Part shown: piece after piece, positions 8,249 through 17,375 of the stretch
How positions within the stretch are numbered: position 1 is the first letter of the stretch
How the letters are laid out: each line of letters opens with the position of its first letter
From: JADGRB01 sp036267635
GTDB taxonomy: Bacteria > Myxococcota_A > Polyangia > Fen-1088
Reading direction: 5' to 3'
Assembly (NCBI GenBank): GCA_036267635.1
Contig: DATAVR010000070.1
Coordinates: 1-64,000 of the forward strand
DNA: 64,000 nucleotides
The notes under the pieces: model-generated
What the model was told of the DNA's origin: nothing
The model's input: only the letters and a program-made list of their open reading frames with translations
Databases searched by the model: none
Made by a program: the position numbers and the translations under genes

Positions 8249-9430
8249 ATGCGGATCGGGATCGTCACCGAGTACTACTACCCGACTCTTGGCGGGATTC
8301 AGGAGCACGTCCACCACTTCGCGCGACATGCGCGTCGGGCCGGTCACGATGTTCGAATCCTGACGCCCGAGGTGAAGGATGGACTCGCCTCGGTGAAGCG
8401 CGACGCGGCGTCATCCCGCGCGGACGAGGAGGATGGCGTCATCCGCGTCGGCGTCTCGATCCCGTTGCTGTCGGGCGGATCGATCGCGCGAATGTCGGGC
8501 GGCCCGCACCTGTCGGCCCGGGTCCGCGAGATCATCCGGGGGGAGAAGCTCGACGTCGTGCACGCGCACTCGCCGCTCATGCCGACGCTGCCGTTGCTGG
8601 CGCTCCGCAGCTCGGAGGCCCTCAACGTCGGCACGTTTCACAGCGCCTTCGATCGCAGCTTGCTGTTCGCCCTCTTGCGCAAGCGCTGGCAGCGTTACGT
8701 CGATCGGCTGCACGCGGCGATCGGGGTCTCCGAGACCGCGCTGGTAGGGGTCCGCCGCTACTTCCGGGCGCCCTGGCACGTCGTCCCGAACGGGGTCGAC
8801 GTCGCGGCGTTCTCGTCGGGGCGCCGCCGTCCCGAATTCGACGACGGCCGGCTGAACCTGCTTCATCTGGGGCGGTTCGATCCGCGCAACGGCGTCGACC
8901 GGGTGATCCGCGCCTTCGTCGCCGTTCGTCGCATGGGGACCGACGCCCGCCTGATCCTGGTGGGGGACGGTCCGTTGCGGCCGCGTTATGAAGCGATGGT
9001 CCCGGCGGACCTCCGCGCTGACGCCCACTTCGTGGGGTTCGTGCCGAGCAGCGAGCGGAGCGATTATTACGCCTCGGGGGACGTGCTGCTCTGCCCGGCG
9101 GTGGGCGGCACCTTCGGAATCATCGTGCTCGAGGCGATGGCGGCCGGGTGTGCGGTGGTCGCGGCCGACACGCCTGGCTTCCGCCACGTCATGCGCGACG
9201 GGGTGGAAGGGTTTTTGGTCGACGTCGCGGCCGACCCGGCGTCCCAGGAGCTCGCGCGCCGCGCGAACCTGCTGCTGGTCGACGCGTCCACGCGGCGGCG
9301 CTGCGCGGAGGCCGGGCGGCGGACGGCGGCTCGCTTCGACTGGTCGGAGGTGAGCGGGCAGGTGCTGGCGCTCTACGCGCGCCTCCGCGGCGACACGGTC
9401 GAGCCTCACGCAACGGCTCGGAGCGCATGA
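8249..9430 (+). CDS. GT4-family glycosyltransferase (PimA/PimB-like)
   Basis: ATG 8249 has GAGGG just upstream and starts at the conserved MRIGIVTEYYYPTLGGIQ donor/acceptor entry of GT-B enzymes; the longer frame from 8156 is not supported. The 393 residues show VVPNGVD, LLHLGRFDPRNGVD and the C-terminal GIIVLEAMAAG. The first Glu of the usual E-x7-E signature is Gly here (GGTFG instead of QESFG). The fold most resembles cytoplasmic glycosyltransferases adding a sugar to a membrane phospholipid or polyprenyl acceptor. The stop overlaps the next gene by ATGA, so it heads a coupled operon. Confidence 0.9.
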   Translation: MRIGIVTEYYYPTLGGIQEHVHHFARHARRAGHDVRILTPEVKDGLASVKRDAASSRADEEDGVIRVGVSIPLLSGGSIARMSGGPHLSARVREIIRGEKLDVVHAHSPLMPTLPLLALRSSEALNVGTFHSAFDRSLLFALLRKRWQRYVDRLHAAIGVSETALVGVRRYFRAPWHVVPNGVDVAAFSSGRRRPEFDDGRLNLLHLGRFDPRNGVDRVIRAFVAVRRMGTDARLILVGDGPLRPRYEAMVPADLRADAHFVGFVPSSERSDYYASGDVLLCPAVGGTFGIIVLEAMAAGCAVVAADTPGFRHVMRDGVEGFLVDVAADPASQELARRANLLLVDASTRRRCAEAGRRTAARFDWSEVSGQVLALYARLRGDTVEPHATARSA

Positions 9431-10968
9431 GCGCCCGCGGACGACGGGCGCTGCTCTTGCTCGCGCTCTGCGCCGGGCTGCGGATCGTCTCGCTGGTGCG
9501 CCCCTGCCTCTCGGACGACGAGGCGACCTACTGCGTGGTGGCGCGGGAGATGTTGCATGGGCGCGTCCTCTACCGCGACGTCGTCGATCACAAACCGCCG
9601 CTCATCTACCTCACCTACGCCGCCACCGAGGCGCTCGGCGGACGGGAGGGCGGCATGTTGCTGCTCCACCTCCTCACCATCCTCGTGGTCTGGACGACTG
9701 CCTTGGTCCTGGGGCGGATAGCGGCGCGGGTGAGGAGCGACGCGCCCGAGGAGAACGCGGCGTTCTTCGCGGCGCTGCTCTTCATCATCTTCACCACGAC
9801 GCTGCTCGATTTCGACGCGCTGGCAGCGAACTGCGAGCTCTACATGCTGCTTCCGCTGTCGGCGTCGGTCCTGTTCTATCTGCGCGGGTTCGCCGAGGCG
9901 CGGCGGGGCGAGCTCGCCTGCGCAGGCCTGCTGGTCGGCGTCGCGCTCCTCTACAAGTACCAGGCGGCGGTCCAGTTGCCGCTCTACGCCCTCCACCTGG
10001 CTGCCGTCCATCGCCGTCGGCCGGCGAAGTTGCTGGGCGGCTGGCTGGCCGTCGGGCTGGGGTTCGCGGCTCCGCTTTTCGTCTGCCTGTGGATAACGAA
10101 GCGGGCCGGGGCGTTCGACGCGGCGCTGTTCTGGTTTTCTTTCAACGCCGCCTACATCCGCCAGGGCCTGCAGCTCACGGAGGTCGCCGCGCGGGCGGCC
10201 CGCCGTGTCTCTTATGGCGTCCTGCCGGCGCTCTTCCTCTGGGTGCTCGGCGTGCGGTCGGCGCTCTCTGGCTGGCGGCGCCGCGCCGACGATCCCGCCG
10301 GTCTGCTCCTCTTTGGCTGGTGCGTCGTGAGCGCGCTGGCGACCACCGCCGGCGGCCGCTTTTTCGGCCACTACTTTCACCAGGTCACGGCGCCGTTGGC
10401 GGTCCTGGCCGCGCCGGCCGCGGCGCGCGTCTGGCGCTCACGCCGCAGGCTTGGTCTCGCGGCGGTCGGGCTGCCGGCGGGAATCTTTTTCCTGGTCGGC
10501 CTGGTCCGGGTGCCGGCCGCGAAGGCGGTCGGGGCGGGCGAGCCCGACTATCGCGCCATCGCCAGGTTCGTTCGCGCGCGAAGTCTCCCCACCGACGAGC
10601 TGGTCGTCTGGGGGAACGTGCCGGTCGTCTATTTCGAGGCCGACCGTCCGCTCGGAAGTCGCTTCGTGTTTTCCAACTACCTGACCGGGCTCTCCCCGGC
10701 GACGCGCACCCAGTCCGATCCGCGCGCCGACAGCTCGGCCAACGTCGTCGCCGAGAGCTGGGAGATGTTCGTCGCCGATCTGCTGGCGCGCCACCCGCGG
10801 CTCTTCGTCGACACCTCGCCCGGAGATCTCGGCGCCTACGGAAAGTTCCCGCTCTCTCGCTACCCGCGGCTCCAGGCGATCGTCGACCGCAACTACTCGC
10901 CGATCGGCGAGGTCGCCGGGACGCGGGTGTTCATCCGACGAACGGAGGATCGGTTGACGGCGCGGTGA
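9427..10968 (+). CDS. GT39/PMT-like integral membrane glycosyltransferase
   Basis: 513 residues, about ten to twelve membrane helices. The first external loop has SDDEATYCVVAREML followed by YRDVVDHKPPLIYL, the hallmark of the PMT_2/ArnT-type GT-C family that transfers sugars from polyprenyl-phosphate donors on the periplasmic side. ATG 9427 overlaps the upstream stop (ATGA) and its own stop overlaps the GTG of the next gene (GTGA). This tight coupling ties it to the same pathway as the GT4 enzyme. Donor and acceptor are unknown. Confidence 0.87.
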   Translation: MSARGRRALLLLALCAGLRIVSLVRPCLSDDEATYCVVAREMLHGRVLYRDVVDHKPPLIYLTYAATEALGGREGGMLLLHLLTILVVWTTALVLGRIAARVRSDAPEENAAFFAALLFIIFTTTLLDFDALAANCELYMLLPLSASVLFYLRGFAEARRGELACAGLLVGVALLYKYQAAVQLPLYALHLAAVHRRRPAKLLGGWLAVGLGFAAPLFVCLWITKRAGAFDAALFWFSFNAAYIRQGLQLTEVAARAARRVSYGVLPALFLWVLGVRSALSGWRRRADDPAGLLLFGWCVVSALATTAGGRFFGHYFHQVTAPLAVLAAPAAARVWRSRRRLGLAAVGLPAGIFFLVGLVRVPAAKAVGAGEPDYRAIARFVRARSLPTDELVVWGNVPVVYFEADRPLGSRFVFSNYLTGLSPATRTQSDPRADSSANVVAESWEMFVADLLARHPRLFVDTSPGDLGAYGKFPLSRYPRLQAIVDRNYSPIGEVAGTRVFIRRTEDRLTAR

Positions 10969-12671
10969 GCAGGCAGGTGGGGACTTCTCCCGACGGGACG
11001 CCGAAGCCGGGGACGCTGACCCCGGCCGAGTGGGGCGTTTTCCTGGCGGTGGCCGCCGCCAATCTGGTTCCGATCTGGGCGTTTCGCTACTTCCCGGGGC
11101 AAGACACCGGAGACCATCTCTACGCGGTCGAGGTGTTGCGCGCGCTCGCGAACGGCAGCGCTCCCCCCGCGGTGGCGGCGGCCTTCGCGCCGGCGCTCGG
11201 TCTCAAGACGAACGTGCTCTTCCACGCGCTGATGCTGGGGCTGGTGCGGCGCGGGCTTTCCATCGCGTTGGCGCATCGGCTCGTGCTCTCGGGCTACGCG
11301 CTGGCGCTTCCCCTGGCGGGCCTCTTCTGCGTGCGGGCCACCGCTCCGGCGAGCGCCCCGCTGGCACTGCTCCTGCTCCCCCTCGTCTGGAGCTGGTTCG
11401 CCGTCCAGGGGCTCTACAACTACGTCCTGTCGCTCCCCCCGGCGTTGGTCTGGCTGGGGATCGTGGGCCGCGACGGCGGGCGGCCCCGCCCCGCCGCGGC
11501 GATCGCGCTCGCCGGCGCGGCCCTGCTGGTGTTTTTCGCGCACACGGTGACCTTCGCGGTTCTTCTCTTCGTGACCGCGCTGCGCATCGCCTTCCCGGCG
11601 GACGGCTCGCGGGGGCCGAGGTGGAGACGGCTCGCCCGCGCCGGTCCCGCCGCGCTGGCGCTGCTCCCCGCGCTGGGGCTGTGGGCCGCCTCTTGCCGGA
11701 CGACCTTCGGCTCAGTCGTTCCGCAGGAGCCGACCGTGTCGCACTGGGAGATGTACGATTTTCCGTCGGCGCTCGGCGCGTTCTTCGTCGAGTTCGCGGT
11801 GCGCTACCACCTCGTCGACCTGGCAGTGCTGGGGCCGCCGCTGGTGGCGCTCATCGCGCTGCCGCTGGCTGCGCGCCACGCGGCCGGCCGCCAGGCGGCG
11901 CCGCGGTGGCCGCTGCACGCCGCGCTGATCCTAGCGGTGCTCTATTTCATGCTTCCGCACATCGTGCTCGGGTCCGATCTCTCGCCGCGCCTGCGGCCGC
12001 TGCTGGTCTTCTGCCTCCTCTGTTATGGCGGCGTCGCGCTTTCGCCGCGTGCCCGCCGCCGGGTGACGTCGCTGGCTCTCGTCTCGGGCCTCGTCGGCGC
12101 GGCGCTCCTGGGCGCGAGCTTTCGCACCCTCGGCCGCCAGCTCGACGACTTCGCGTCGGGCATCCCCTACGTCCGCCGCGGGAGCCGTCTCTATCCGGTC
12201 ATCTTCGACCCTCGCTCACCGTCGATCCTGGTCAAACCGTTCTTGCATGCCTGGGGCTACTACGGGCTCGCCCGCGACGTCGTCACCCCCTACGCCTTCG
12301 CCTGGCACGAGACGCGCTTTCCCTACCGCTACCGCCAGCTCCCGCTGCATCCGCCCGGCTCCCCGTTCCCGTCGGACGGAGAGGACGAGCCGTCCGCGCT
12401 GGTCGAGGGGCGGCTCTGCGCGTCGGTGCGCCGCTTCTCCGCCTCGCTCTCCTGCGACGAGGTGCGCGCGCTGGCGGAGGCGCGAATCGCCACCCTCGGG
12501 ACGTCGTATGATTACCTTCTCACCTGGGCGGCCCCTCCCGATTTCACGGCGCTGATGGCCGCGCGGGGATATCGCCTGCTCCATGTCCAAGGGTCCCTCG
12601 GTCTCTACCAGCCGCCGGGCGCGGCGCCGCGGGTGACCGAGGGAAGCCCGGAGAGCCCCCCACCCTCATGA
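10965..12671 (+). CDS. Multi-pass membrane protein, probable GT-C fold
   Basis: 568 residues from GTG 10965, which lies in a GTGA overlap. About ten hydrophobic helices are visible. After the first helix comes PGQDTGDHLYAVEVLRAL, an acidic loop in the place where GT-C glycosyltransferases keep their catalytic Asp, so I infer a second periplasm-facing sugar or lipid transferase. A C-terminal soluble part (after about residue 420) contains FPYRYRQLPLHPPG and several Cys. No named family is recognised with certainty. Its ATGA overlap with the MMPL gene supports a shared function. Confidence 0.72.
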   Translation: MSRQVGTSPDGTPKPGTLTPAEWGVFLAVAAANLVPIWAFRYFPGQDTGDHLYAVEVLRALANGSAPPAVAAAFAPALGLKTNVLFHALMLGLVRRGLSIALAHRLVLSGYALALPLAGLFCVRATAPASAPLALLLLPLVWSWFAVQGLYNYVLSLPPALVWLGIVGRDGGRPRPAAAIALAGAALLVFFAHTVTFAVLLFVTALRIAFPADGSRGPRWRRLARAGPAALALLPALGLWAASCRTTFGSVVPQEPTVSHWEMYDFPSALGAFFVEFAVRYHLVDLAVLGPPLVALIALPLAARHAAGRQAAPRWPLHAALILAVLYFMLPHIVLGSDLSPRLRPLLVFCLLCYGGVALSPRARRRVTSLALVSGLVGAALLGASFRTLGRQLDDFASGIPYVRRGSRLYPVIFDPRSPSILVKPFLHAWGYYGLARDVVTPYAFAWHETRFPYRYRQLPLHPPGSPFPSDGEDEPSALVEGRLCASVRRFSASLSCDEVRALAEARIATLGTSYDYLLTWAAPPDFTALMAARGYRLLHVQGSLGLYQPPGAAPRVTEGSPESPPPS

Positions 12672-15211
12672 ATCACTACGTGCGCTTTCTGAGTCGTCAC
12701 GCGCTGGCGATCTGCGCGGCGGCGCTGGTGCTGTTCGCGGTGGCGCTGCTCACCGCCACCCGGCTGCACCTCCGTTCGGACTTTCGGGAGCTTCTGCCGC
12801 AGGAGGACCCCGAGCTCAAGGCGTTGCAGCAGATCGGCGACCGGATCGGCGGGCGCGCGACGCTGGTGGTGGCGGTCGAGGGACCCGACCCGGGCGCCAA
12901 CGAGCGGTTCGCGGAGGCGCTGGTCGCCAACTTGCAGCCACTGGTGGGCCGCGAGCTGCGCGCGATCGACTATCGCCCCGACGCTACCCGCTCGTTTTTC
13001 GATCACAACAAGATCCTCTACGCGGAGCTGGGCGATCTCCGCCGGGCCGACGACGATCTGAAGAAGCTGCTCGTCTCCAAGAAAAATCCCGCCTTCGTCG
13101 CCTTCGCCGATCCCGACCTCGGCGAGGAGAAGGACGATCCGGCGGCCGATCTGAAGCGGCTCAAGCGAGACATCGAGCATCGCCGGGGCCCCCCGCGGTT
13201 CCCGAACGGCTACTACGAGAACCAGGACCGCTCGTTGCTGGCCATCGTCACCTGGACGAGCTCGTCGGGCACCGGGGACGTGTCGGGGTTCCAGATTCGT
13301 GACGACGTCCGGCGCATCATCGCCCGGACTGACCCCGCCCGCTTCGGGCCGGTGAAGGCGGAGATCACCGGCGACGTCGTGAGCGCCATCGCGGAGCACG
13401 ACGCGCTCAAGTCCGACATCGAATGGGTCTCCCTGGTCTGCGCGGTCGCCGTCCTGCTGGTCATCGCGCTCTACTACCGGAGCGCCATCTCGCTGACTTA
13501 CATCTTCTTCCCGACTCTGTTGGGGGTGGCGGCGGCGTTCGCGCTGGCGGCGCTGACGATCGGCTACCTGAACACCAACACCGCCTTCCTCGGCTCGATC
13601 ATTTTGGGCAACGGGATCAACTTCGGGATCATCCTCCTCGCCCGCTACCGCGAGCAGCGGACGCGCCAGCCGGAGGAGACGGTGGAGGAGGCGCTGGCCA
13701 TCGCCCTGCGGACGACCGCCAGGCCGACGCTGACCGCGGCGCTGGCGGCGGCCATCGCCTACGGCAGCCTGGCGCTCACGCGCTTTCGTGGGTTCCAGCA
13801 GTTCGGCCAGGTCGGCGGGGTGGGGATGATCCTCTGCTGGCTCTTCACCTACAGCTACGGGCCGGCGCTCATCTGCCTCTGGGAGCGCATCCACCAGCGC
13901 AAGCCGCGCGCCGCGAGGGTGCCGAGGCGGCGGGTTCGGTTGGCCACCGCGATCATCGCCAACCAGCGCGCGCTGCTGCTGGCGATCGGCGTGCTCAGCT
14001 TGCTGGCGATCTGGTCTCTCGCGCCGGTCGTTCGGCATCCGTTCGAATACGACTTCTCCAAGCTGCGCAATCAGCAGAGCCGGAAGCACGGCGCCGGCGA
14101 TCTCTACGTGCGGGTCGGCCGGATCTTTCCGCAGGATCTGGCGCCGGTGGGGATCGCTCTGCTCCCCACGGCCGACGACGCGCAGCCGTTCCAGGACGCG
14201 CTCCTCGTCAAGGACTGTCAGACGGGGCTGCGGGCCGCGCGCGATCCGCGAGCGGCCGATCCCGAAAAGCTGCGCGCGCTGTGCAAGGCGCGGGTGGCGG
14301 CGGGGCAGCCGACGGGCGGGCTGCTCTCGGCGGTCTCCACGGCGCACAGCTATCTCCCCAAGGACCAGGAGGCCAAGCTGGTCGTGATCGACGACCTGCG
14401 CCGCCGGCTCGCCGACCCGGCGTTCGAGCTGCTCGATCCGGATCAGAAGAAGGAGATCGACGCCTGGGCGCCGCCGGCCGATCTGAAGCGCCTTTCGATC
14501 CACGACCTTCCGGAGCCGATTGTCCGGCGCCTGCGCGAGGTGGACGGGACGCTGGGACGGGTGGCGCTCATCTATCCGATTCGCGCCTGGGCAAACTGGG
14601 ATGGCCACGCGCTGATTCAGATGTCGGACACCTTCAAGGATGTTCGGCTTCCGAACGGGGACCTGGTCAGCGCGGCCGGCAATTCCTCGATGTTCGCGGC
14701 GATGTTGCGGTCGATCACGCACGACGGACCGCTGGCCACCGAGGTCGCGTTCTGTGGCGTCGTCCTCCTCGTCGCGATGCTTTTCAGGAACCTCCGCAGC
14801 GCCGGGCTGGTGCTCGCCTCGCTGCTGGCCGGGATGCTCTGGATGGGGGGCGCCGGTGCGGCCCTGGGATTGAAGCTCAATTTTCTCAATTTCGTCGCAC
14901 TGCCGATCACCCTGGGAATCGGGGTCGACTACGCGGTGAACATCGTCGCCCGCCTCGGCGCGGAGCCCACCGCGAACCGGGCGCGGGCTTTGGCCGAAAC
15001 GGGGAGCGCGGTGGCGCTCTGCTCGACGACCACCATCATCGGCTACAGCTCGCTGTTCATGGCCTCGAATGGCGCGCTGCGGTCATTCGGCAAGTTGGCC
15101 GATCTCGGCGAGCTCGGTTGCTTGCTGGCGGCGCTGCTCTTCGTCCCCTCGATCGGGGGTGCCGTTACGCGGCTCGGACGTCAGCCATTGGACGAGGCGT
15201 CCAAATCCTGA
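12668..15211 (+). CDS. MMPL/RND-family transporter (HpnN-like)
   Basis: 847 residues, the length of hopanoid-associated HpnN-like and other MMPL exporters. It has one N-terminal helix, a large external domain, five helices (about 255-420), a second helix/external domain (about 435-690), and a final five-helix block containing LPITLGIGVDYAVNIVARLG, the conserved Gly-Asp-Tyr proton-relay segment; the first block has ILGNGINFGIILLARYRE at the matching place. Such pumps export lipids or glycolipids from the inner membrane using the proton gradient. Start overlaps the preceding stop (ATGA). It is presumably the exporter for the lipid built by its neighbours. Confidence 0.88.
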   Translation: MNHYVRFLSRHALAICAAALVLFAVALLTATRLHLRSDFRELLPQEDPELKALQQIGDRIGGRATLVVAVEGPDPGANERFAEALVANLQPLVGRELRAIDYRPDATRSFFDHNKILYAELGDLRRADDDLKKLLVSKKNPAFVAFADPDLGEEKDDPAADLKRLKRDIEHRRGPPRFPNGYYENQDRSLLAIVTWTSSSGTGDVSGFQIRDDVRRIIARTDPARFGPVKAEITGDVVSAIAEHDALKSDIEWVSLVCAVAVLLVIALYYRSAISLTYIFFPTLLGVAAAFALAALTIGYLNTNTAFLGSIILGNGINFGIILLARYREQRTRQPEETVEEALAIALRTTARPTLTAALAAAIAYGSLALTRFRGFQQFGQVGGVGMILCWLFTYSYGPALICLWERIHQRKPRAARVPRRRVRLATAIIANQRALLLAIGVLSLLAIWSLAPVVRHPFEYDFSKLRNQQSRKHGAGDLYVRVGRIFPQDLAPVGIALLPTADDAQPFQDALLVKDCQTGLRAARDPRAADPEKLRALCKARVAAGQPTGGLLSAVSTAHSYLPKDQEAKLVVIDDLRRRLADPAFELLDPDQKKEIDAWAPPADLKRLSIHDLPEPIVRRLREVDGTLGRVALIYPIRAWANWDGHALIQMSDTFKDVRLPNGDLVSAAGNSSMFAAMLRSITHDGPLATEVAFCGVVLLVAMLFRNLRSAGLVLASLLAGMLWMGGAGAALGLKLNFLNFVALPITLGIGVDYAVNIVARLGAEPTANRARALAETGSAVALCSTTTIIGYSSLFMASNGALRSFGKLADLGELGCLLAALLFVPSIGGAVTRLGRQPLDEASKS

Positions 15212-15323
15212 CGGGCGCGGCGTGACGGCGGTCGAGTCACGGCATCTAACGTGGCGACTGTCGCGGTGGTGGTCCTCGACAGCCTTCACGGTGTCGATGT
15301 TGCATCTGGCAAGAGTGGTTCAA

Positions 15324-15524
15324 ATGGTTAACTCAAACAGTAGGGCGACGACATTGCAAAGCCAGCTGGTGCTCGTCGGGCGTCTCGGTCAATTGACCCT
15401 CGTGGCTTACCTGAAATTGCTGCGCGTCGTGCTCGCGGAACGGCTGTGGGCGATCCCGCCGCACGTGCGGCGGGGCACCAGGCCGGTCGACGACATCCCG
15501 GCGCGAAAGGAGATCTCACGGTGA
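15324..15524 (+). CDS. Possible small hydrophobic ORF (66 aa)
   Basis: The 309-base stretch between the MMPL stop and the CDP-alcohol transferase start holds one plausible small frame. ATG 15324 (or 15297 in frame) runs to a TGA that overlaps the next GTG as GTGA, the same junction used elsewhere in this cluster. The predicted chain has an amphipathic/hydrophobic centre (LVLVGRLGQLTLVAYLKLL). The 5' half has atypical AT-richer codons and no good ribosome-binding site, and the 3' half contains a perfect palindrome, so it may be non-coding leader instead. Confidence 0.3.
   Translation: MVNSNSRATTLQSQLVLVGRLGQLTLVAYLKLLRVVLAERLWAIPPHVRRGTRPVDDIPARKEISR
15455..15474. repeat. 20-bp perfect palindrome, CCGCACGTGCGG core
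   Basis: CCCGCCGCAC is followed immediately by its exact reverse complement GTGCGGCGGG. It lies 47 bases before the GTG of the CDP-alcohol transferase. The central 12 bases recur at the centre of the palindrome at 42502-42525. It could be a protein-binding site or part of a leader hairpin. Confidence 0.6.
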
Positions 15525-16408
15525 GTCCTCTCATGTCGCCCGAGGTGTCGGATATCGCATTTCTCGCGGGATTCGTCCTGTTCTTCCTGCTGGCCCTGCT
15601 GACCTACGCGGTGCGCGTCCGGCTCGGTCTTTCGACGCTGCCGCCGATGCGCGCGGGCGGCGCCGGGCGACGCCTGCTGGCGCCTCTCCTGGTCGGCTAC
15701 TTCTACTGGCTCACCAAGCCGGTCTGCCGGCTCGCCGTCCGGAGCGGACAGTCGGCCAGCTTCTTCACCGCCCTTGGCCTGGTGGGCGCGTTGCTGACGG
15801 CGATCGCGGTCGCGACGGGCCACTTCGCGCTCGGCTCGATGTTGTTGATCGCGACCGGCGCCCTCGACGTGATGGACGGCGAGGTGGCGCGCGCGCTGCA
15901 CCTGTCGAGCCCGCGCGGCGCGTTCTTCGATTCGACCATCGATCGAGTGGCCGACGGCCTGATGTTTGGCGGCTGCGTCGTCTACTACGCGGGGACCGTG
16001 GTGATGTACGCGGCCCTGGTGGCGCTCATCATGTCGTTCGTCATCAGCTACGCGCGGTCACGCGCCGAAGCGCTCGGCTTGCCAGGAGCAGAAGGGCTCA
16101 TGCAGCGAGCCGACCGGATCACCCTGCTGTCGATCGCGCTCGCCTTTTCACCGCTTGTGGCGCATCGGGTGGAGGGCTTCGTCCCGCACCCCCTCTACGC
16201 GGTCACGGCGGTGGCGCTCTTCCTGATGGCGCTGCTCAACACGGTGACCGCCGTCTCCCGCATCGTCTGGACGATGCAGCGCCTCGGGGATCCGGCGCTG
16301 ACGCCCGTGCGGCCCCGGCCGGCCGAGCCCGCGCGGGTCGAGCGTCTGGTCCCCGTCGAAGCGCCAGCGGCGGGCGCGCTGCGCGGTCAGCCCCACCGGG
16401 TCGGGTGA
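15521..16408 (+). CDS. CDP-alcohol phosphatidyltransferase family protein
   Basis: GTG 15521 is chosen because AAAGGAG sits eight bases upstream; 295 residues result. The family signature is complete: D-x2-DG-x2-AR-x8-G-x3-D-x3-D in LDVMDGEVARALHLSSPRG followed by AFFDSTIDR. These enzymes move a phosphatidyl or other phospho-diester group from a CDP-activated donor to an alcohol such as inositol, inositol phosphate or glycerol phosphate. About six to seven membrane helices, including an extra N-terminal helix, are visible. The alcohol cannot be read from sequence. Position between the MMPL pump and a YbhN-like protein suggests it makes the lipid anchor glycosylated by the upstream transferases. 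Confidence 0.9.
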   Translation: MSPLMSPEVSDIAFLAGFVLFFLLALLTYAVRVRLGLSTLPPMRAGGAGRRLLAPLLVGYFYWLTKPVCRLAVRSGQSASFFTALGLVGALLTAIAVATGHFALGSMLLIATGALDVMDGEVARALHLSSPRGAFFDSTIDRVADGLMFGGCVVYYAGTVVMYAALVALIMSFVISYARSRAEALGLPGAEGLMQRADRITLLSIALAFSPLVAHRVEGFVPHPLYAVTAVALFLMALLNTVTAVSRIVWTMQRLGDPALTPVRPRPAEPARVERLVPVEAPAAGALRGQPHRVG

Positions 16409-16411
16409 CCG

Positions 16412-17371
16412 GTGCGCCCGCGCGGGCGCCGGGCGGCGGCGATCGCGCTGCGCGGCCTCTGCGGGGCCGCGGCCGTCGCCTACGTCGCGCATCACCTGAG
16501 CTGGGGGGCGGTCTGGGGGACGCTCCGCCACGCCCGGACCGACCTGCTGGCGGCCGTCGTCGTCATCAACGCTGGGATGTTGTGGGTCCGAGCGGTGCGC
16601 CTGCGGGTGTTGCTGCAGCCGACCCGGGCGACGTTGCCCCGGCTCTTCCTGGCCGTGCTGACCTCCTCGGCCATCAACAACGTCCTGCCACTGCGCGCGG
16701 GCGACCTGGCGCGCCTCTTCATGCTGGAGAACGTCGCCCGAATCAGCAAGACGGTCGCCACGGCGGTGGCGCTGGTGGAGAAGCTGCTGGAGGTCGTCGT
16801 TCTCGCCGCGCTTGCGCTCGCCGCCGCCTGCGACGCTCCCGGACAGGCCTGGGCCAGGGGCGCTGGGGCGGCCGGGCTGGGTCTGGCGCTCGCGTCGCTC
16901 TGCCTGCTCAATTGGGTCACCGAGGGGCCGGTCGTCCGACTGCCGGCGTTCACGCGAAAGCTGGCCGAGCGGATGGCGCCCGGAACCCACGCCTTGCGCA
17001 ACCCCCGTGCGCTCGCCGCGGCGCTCGGCGCCTCACTGGCCGCCTGGTGCTGCGAACTGGCCATGATCATGCTCTGCGCGCGCGCGATCGGTCTTGCGAT
17101 CGGGCCGGCGCTGGCGGTCGTCGTGCTTTTGGGAATCAACCTGGCGATGCTGCTGCCGTCGTTGCCGGCCAACGCTGGCGCGTTCGAGGGGGCGGCGGCC
17201 GTGGTCCTGGTCCTGGCCGGGGTGCCCAAGCCTGCGGCGGTCGCCTTCGCCGTGCTCTACCACCTGGTCCAGATCGTCCCGGTGACTGTCGCTGGTCTGG
17301 CGCTGCTGGCGCGGAACGGAATGACGCTCAGGTCTTTCGAGACCCGCGCCGAGCCAACCTCGGCAGGTTGA
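16412..17371 (+). CDS. YbhN/LPG-synthase-TM (UPF0104) membrane protein
   Basis: 319 residues from GTG 16412, three bases after the previous stop. About eight membrane helices with the family landmarks SSAINNVLPLRAGDLARLF, VALVEKLLEV and the late LPSLPANAGAFEGAA. The family comprises the flippase-like domain of MprF and stand-alone proteins such as YbhN and archaeal AglD, generally linked to lipid or lipid-linked-sugar translocation. As the last gene of the cluster it is a plausible flippase for the product. It converges on the SIR2-TPR gene, with four bases between stops. Confidence 0.87.
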   Translation: MRPRGRRAAAIALRGLCGAAAVAYVAHHLSWGAVWGTLRHARTDLLAAVVVINAGMLWVRAVRLRVLLQPTRATLPRLFLAVLTSSAINNVLPLRAGDLARLFMLENVARISKTVATAVALVEKLLEVVVLAALALAAACDAPGQAWARGAGAAGLGLALASLCLLNWVTEGPVVRLPAFTRKLAERMAPGTHALRNPRALAAALGASLAAWCCELAMIMLCARAIGLAIGPALAVVVLLGINLAMLLPSLPANAGAFEGAAAVVLVLAGVPKPAAVAFAVLYHLVQIVPVTVAGLALLARNGMTLRSFETRAEPTSAG

Positions 17372-17375
17372 TGAC

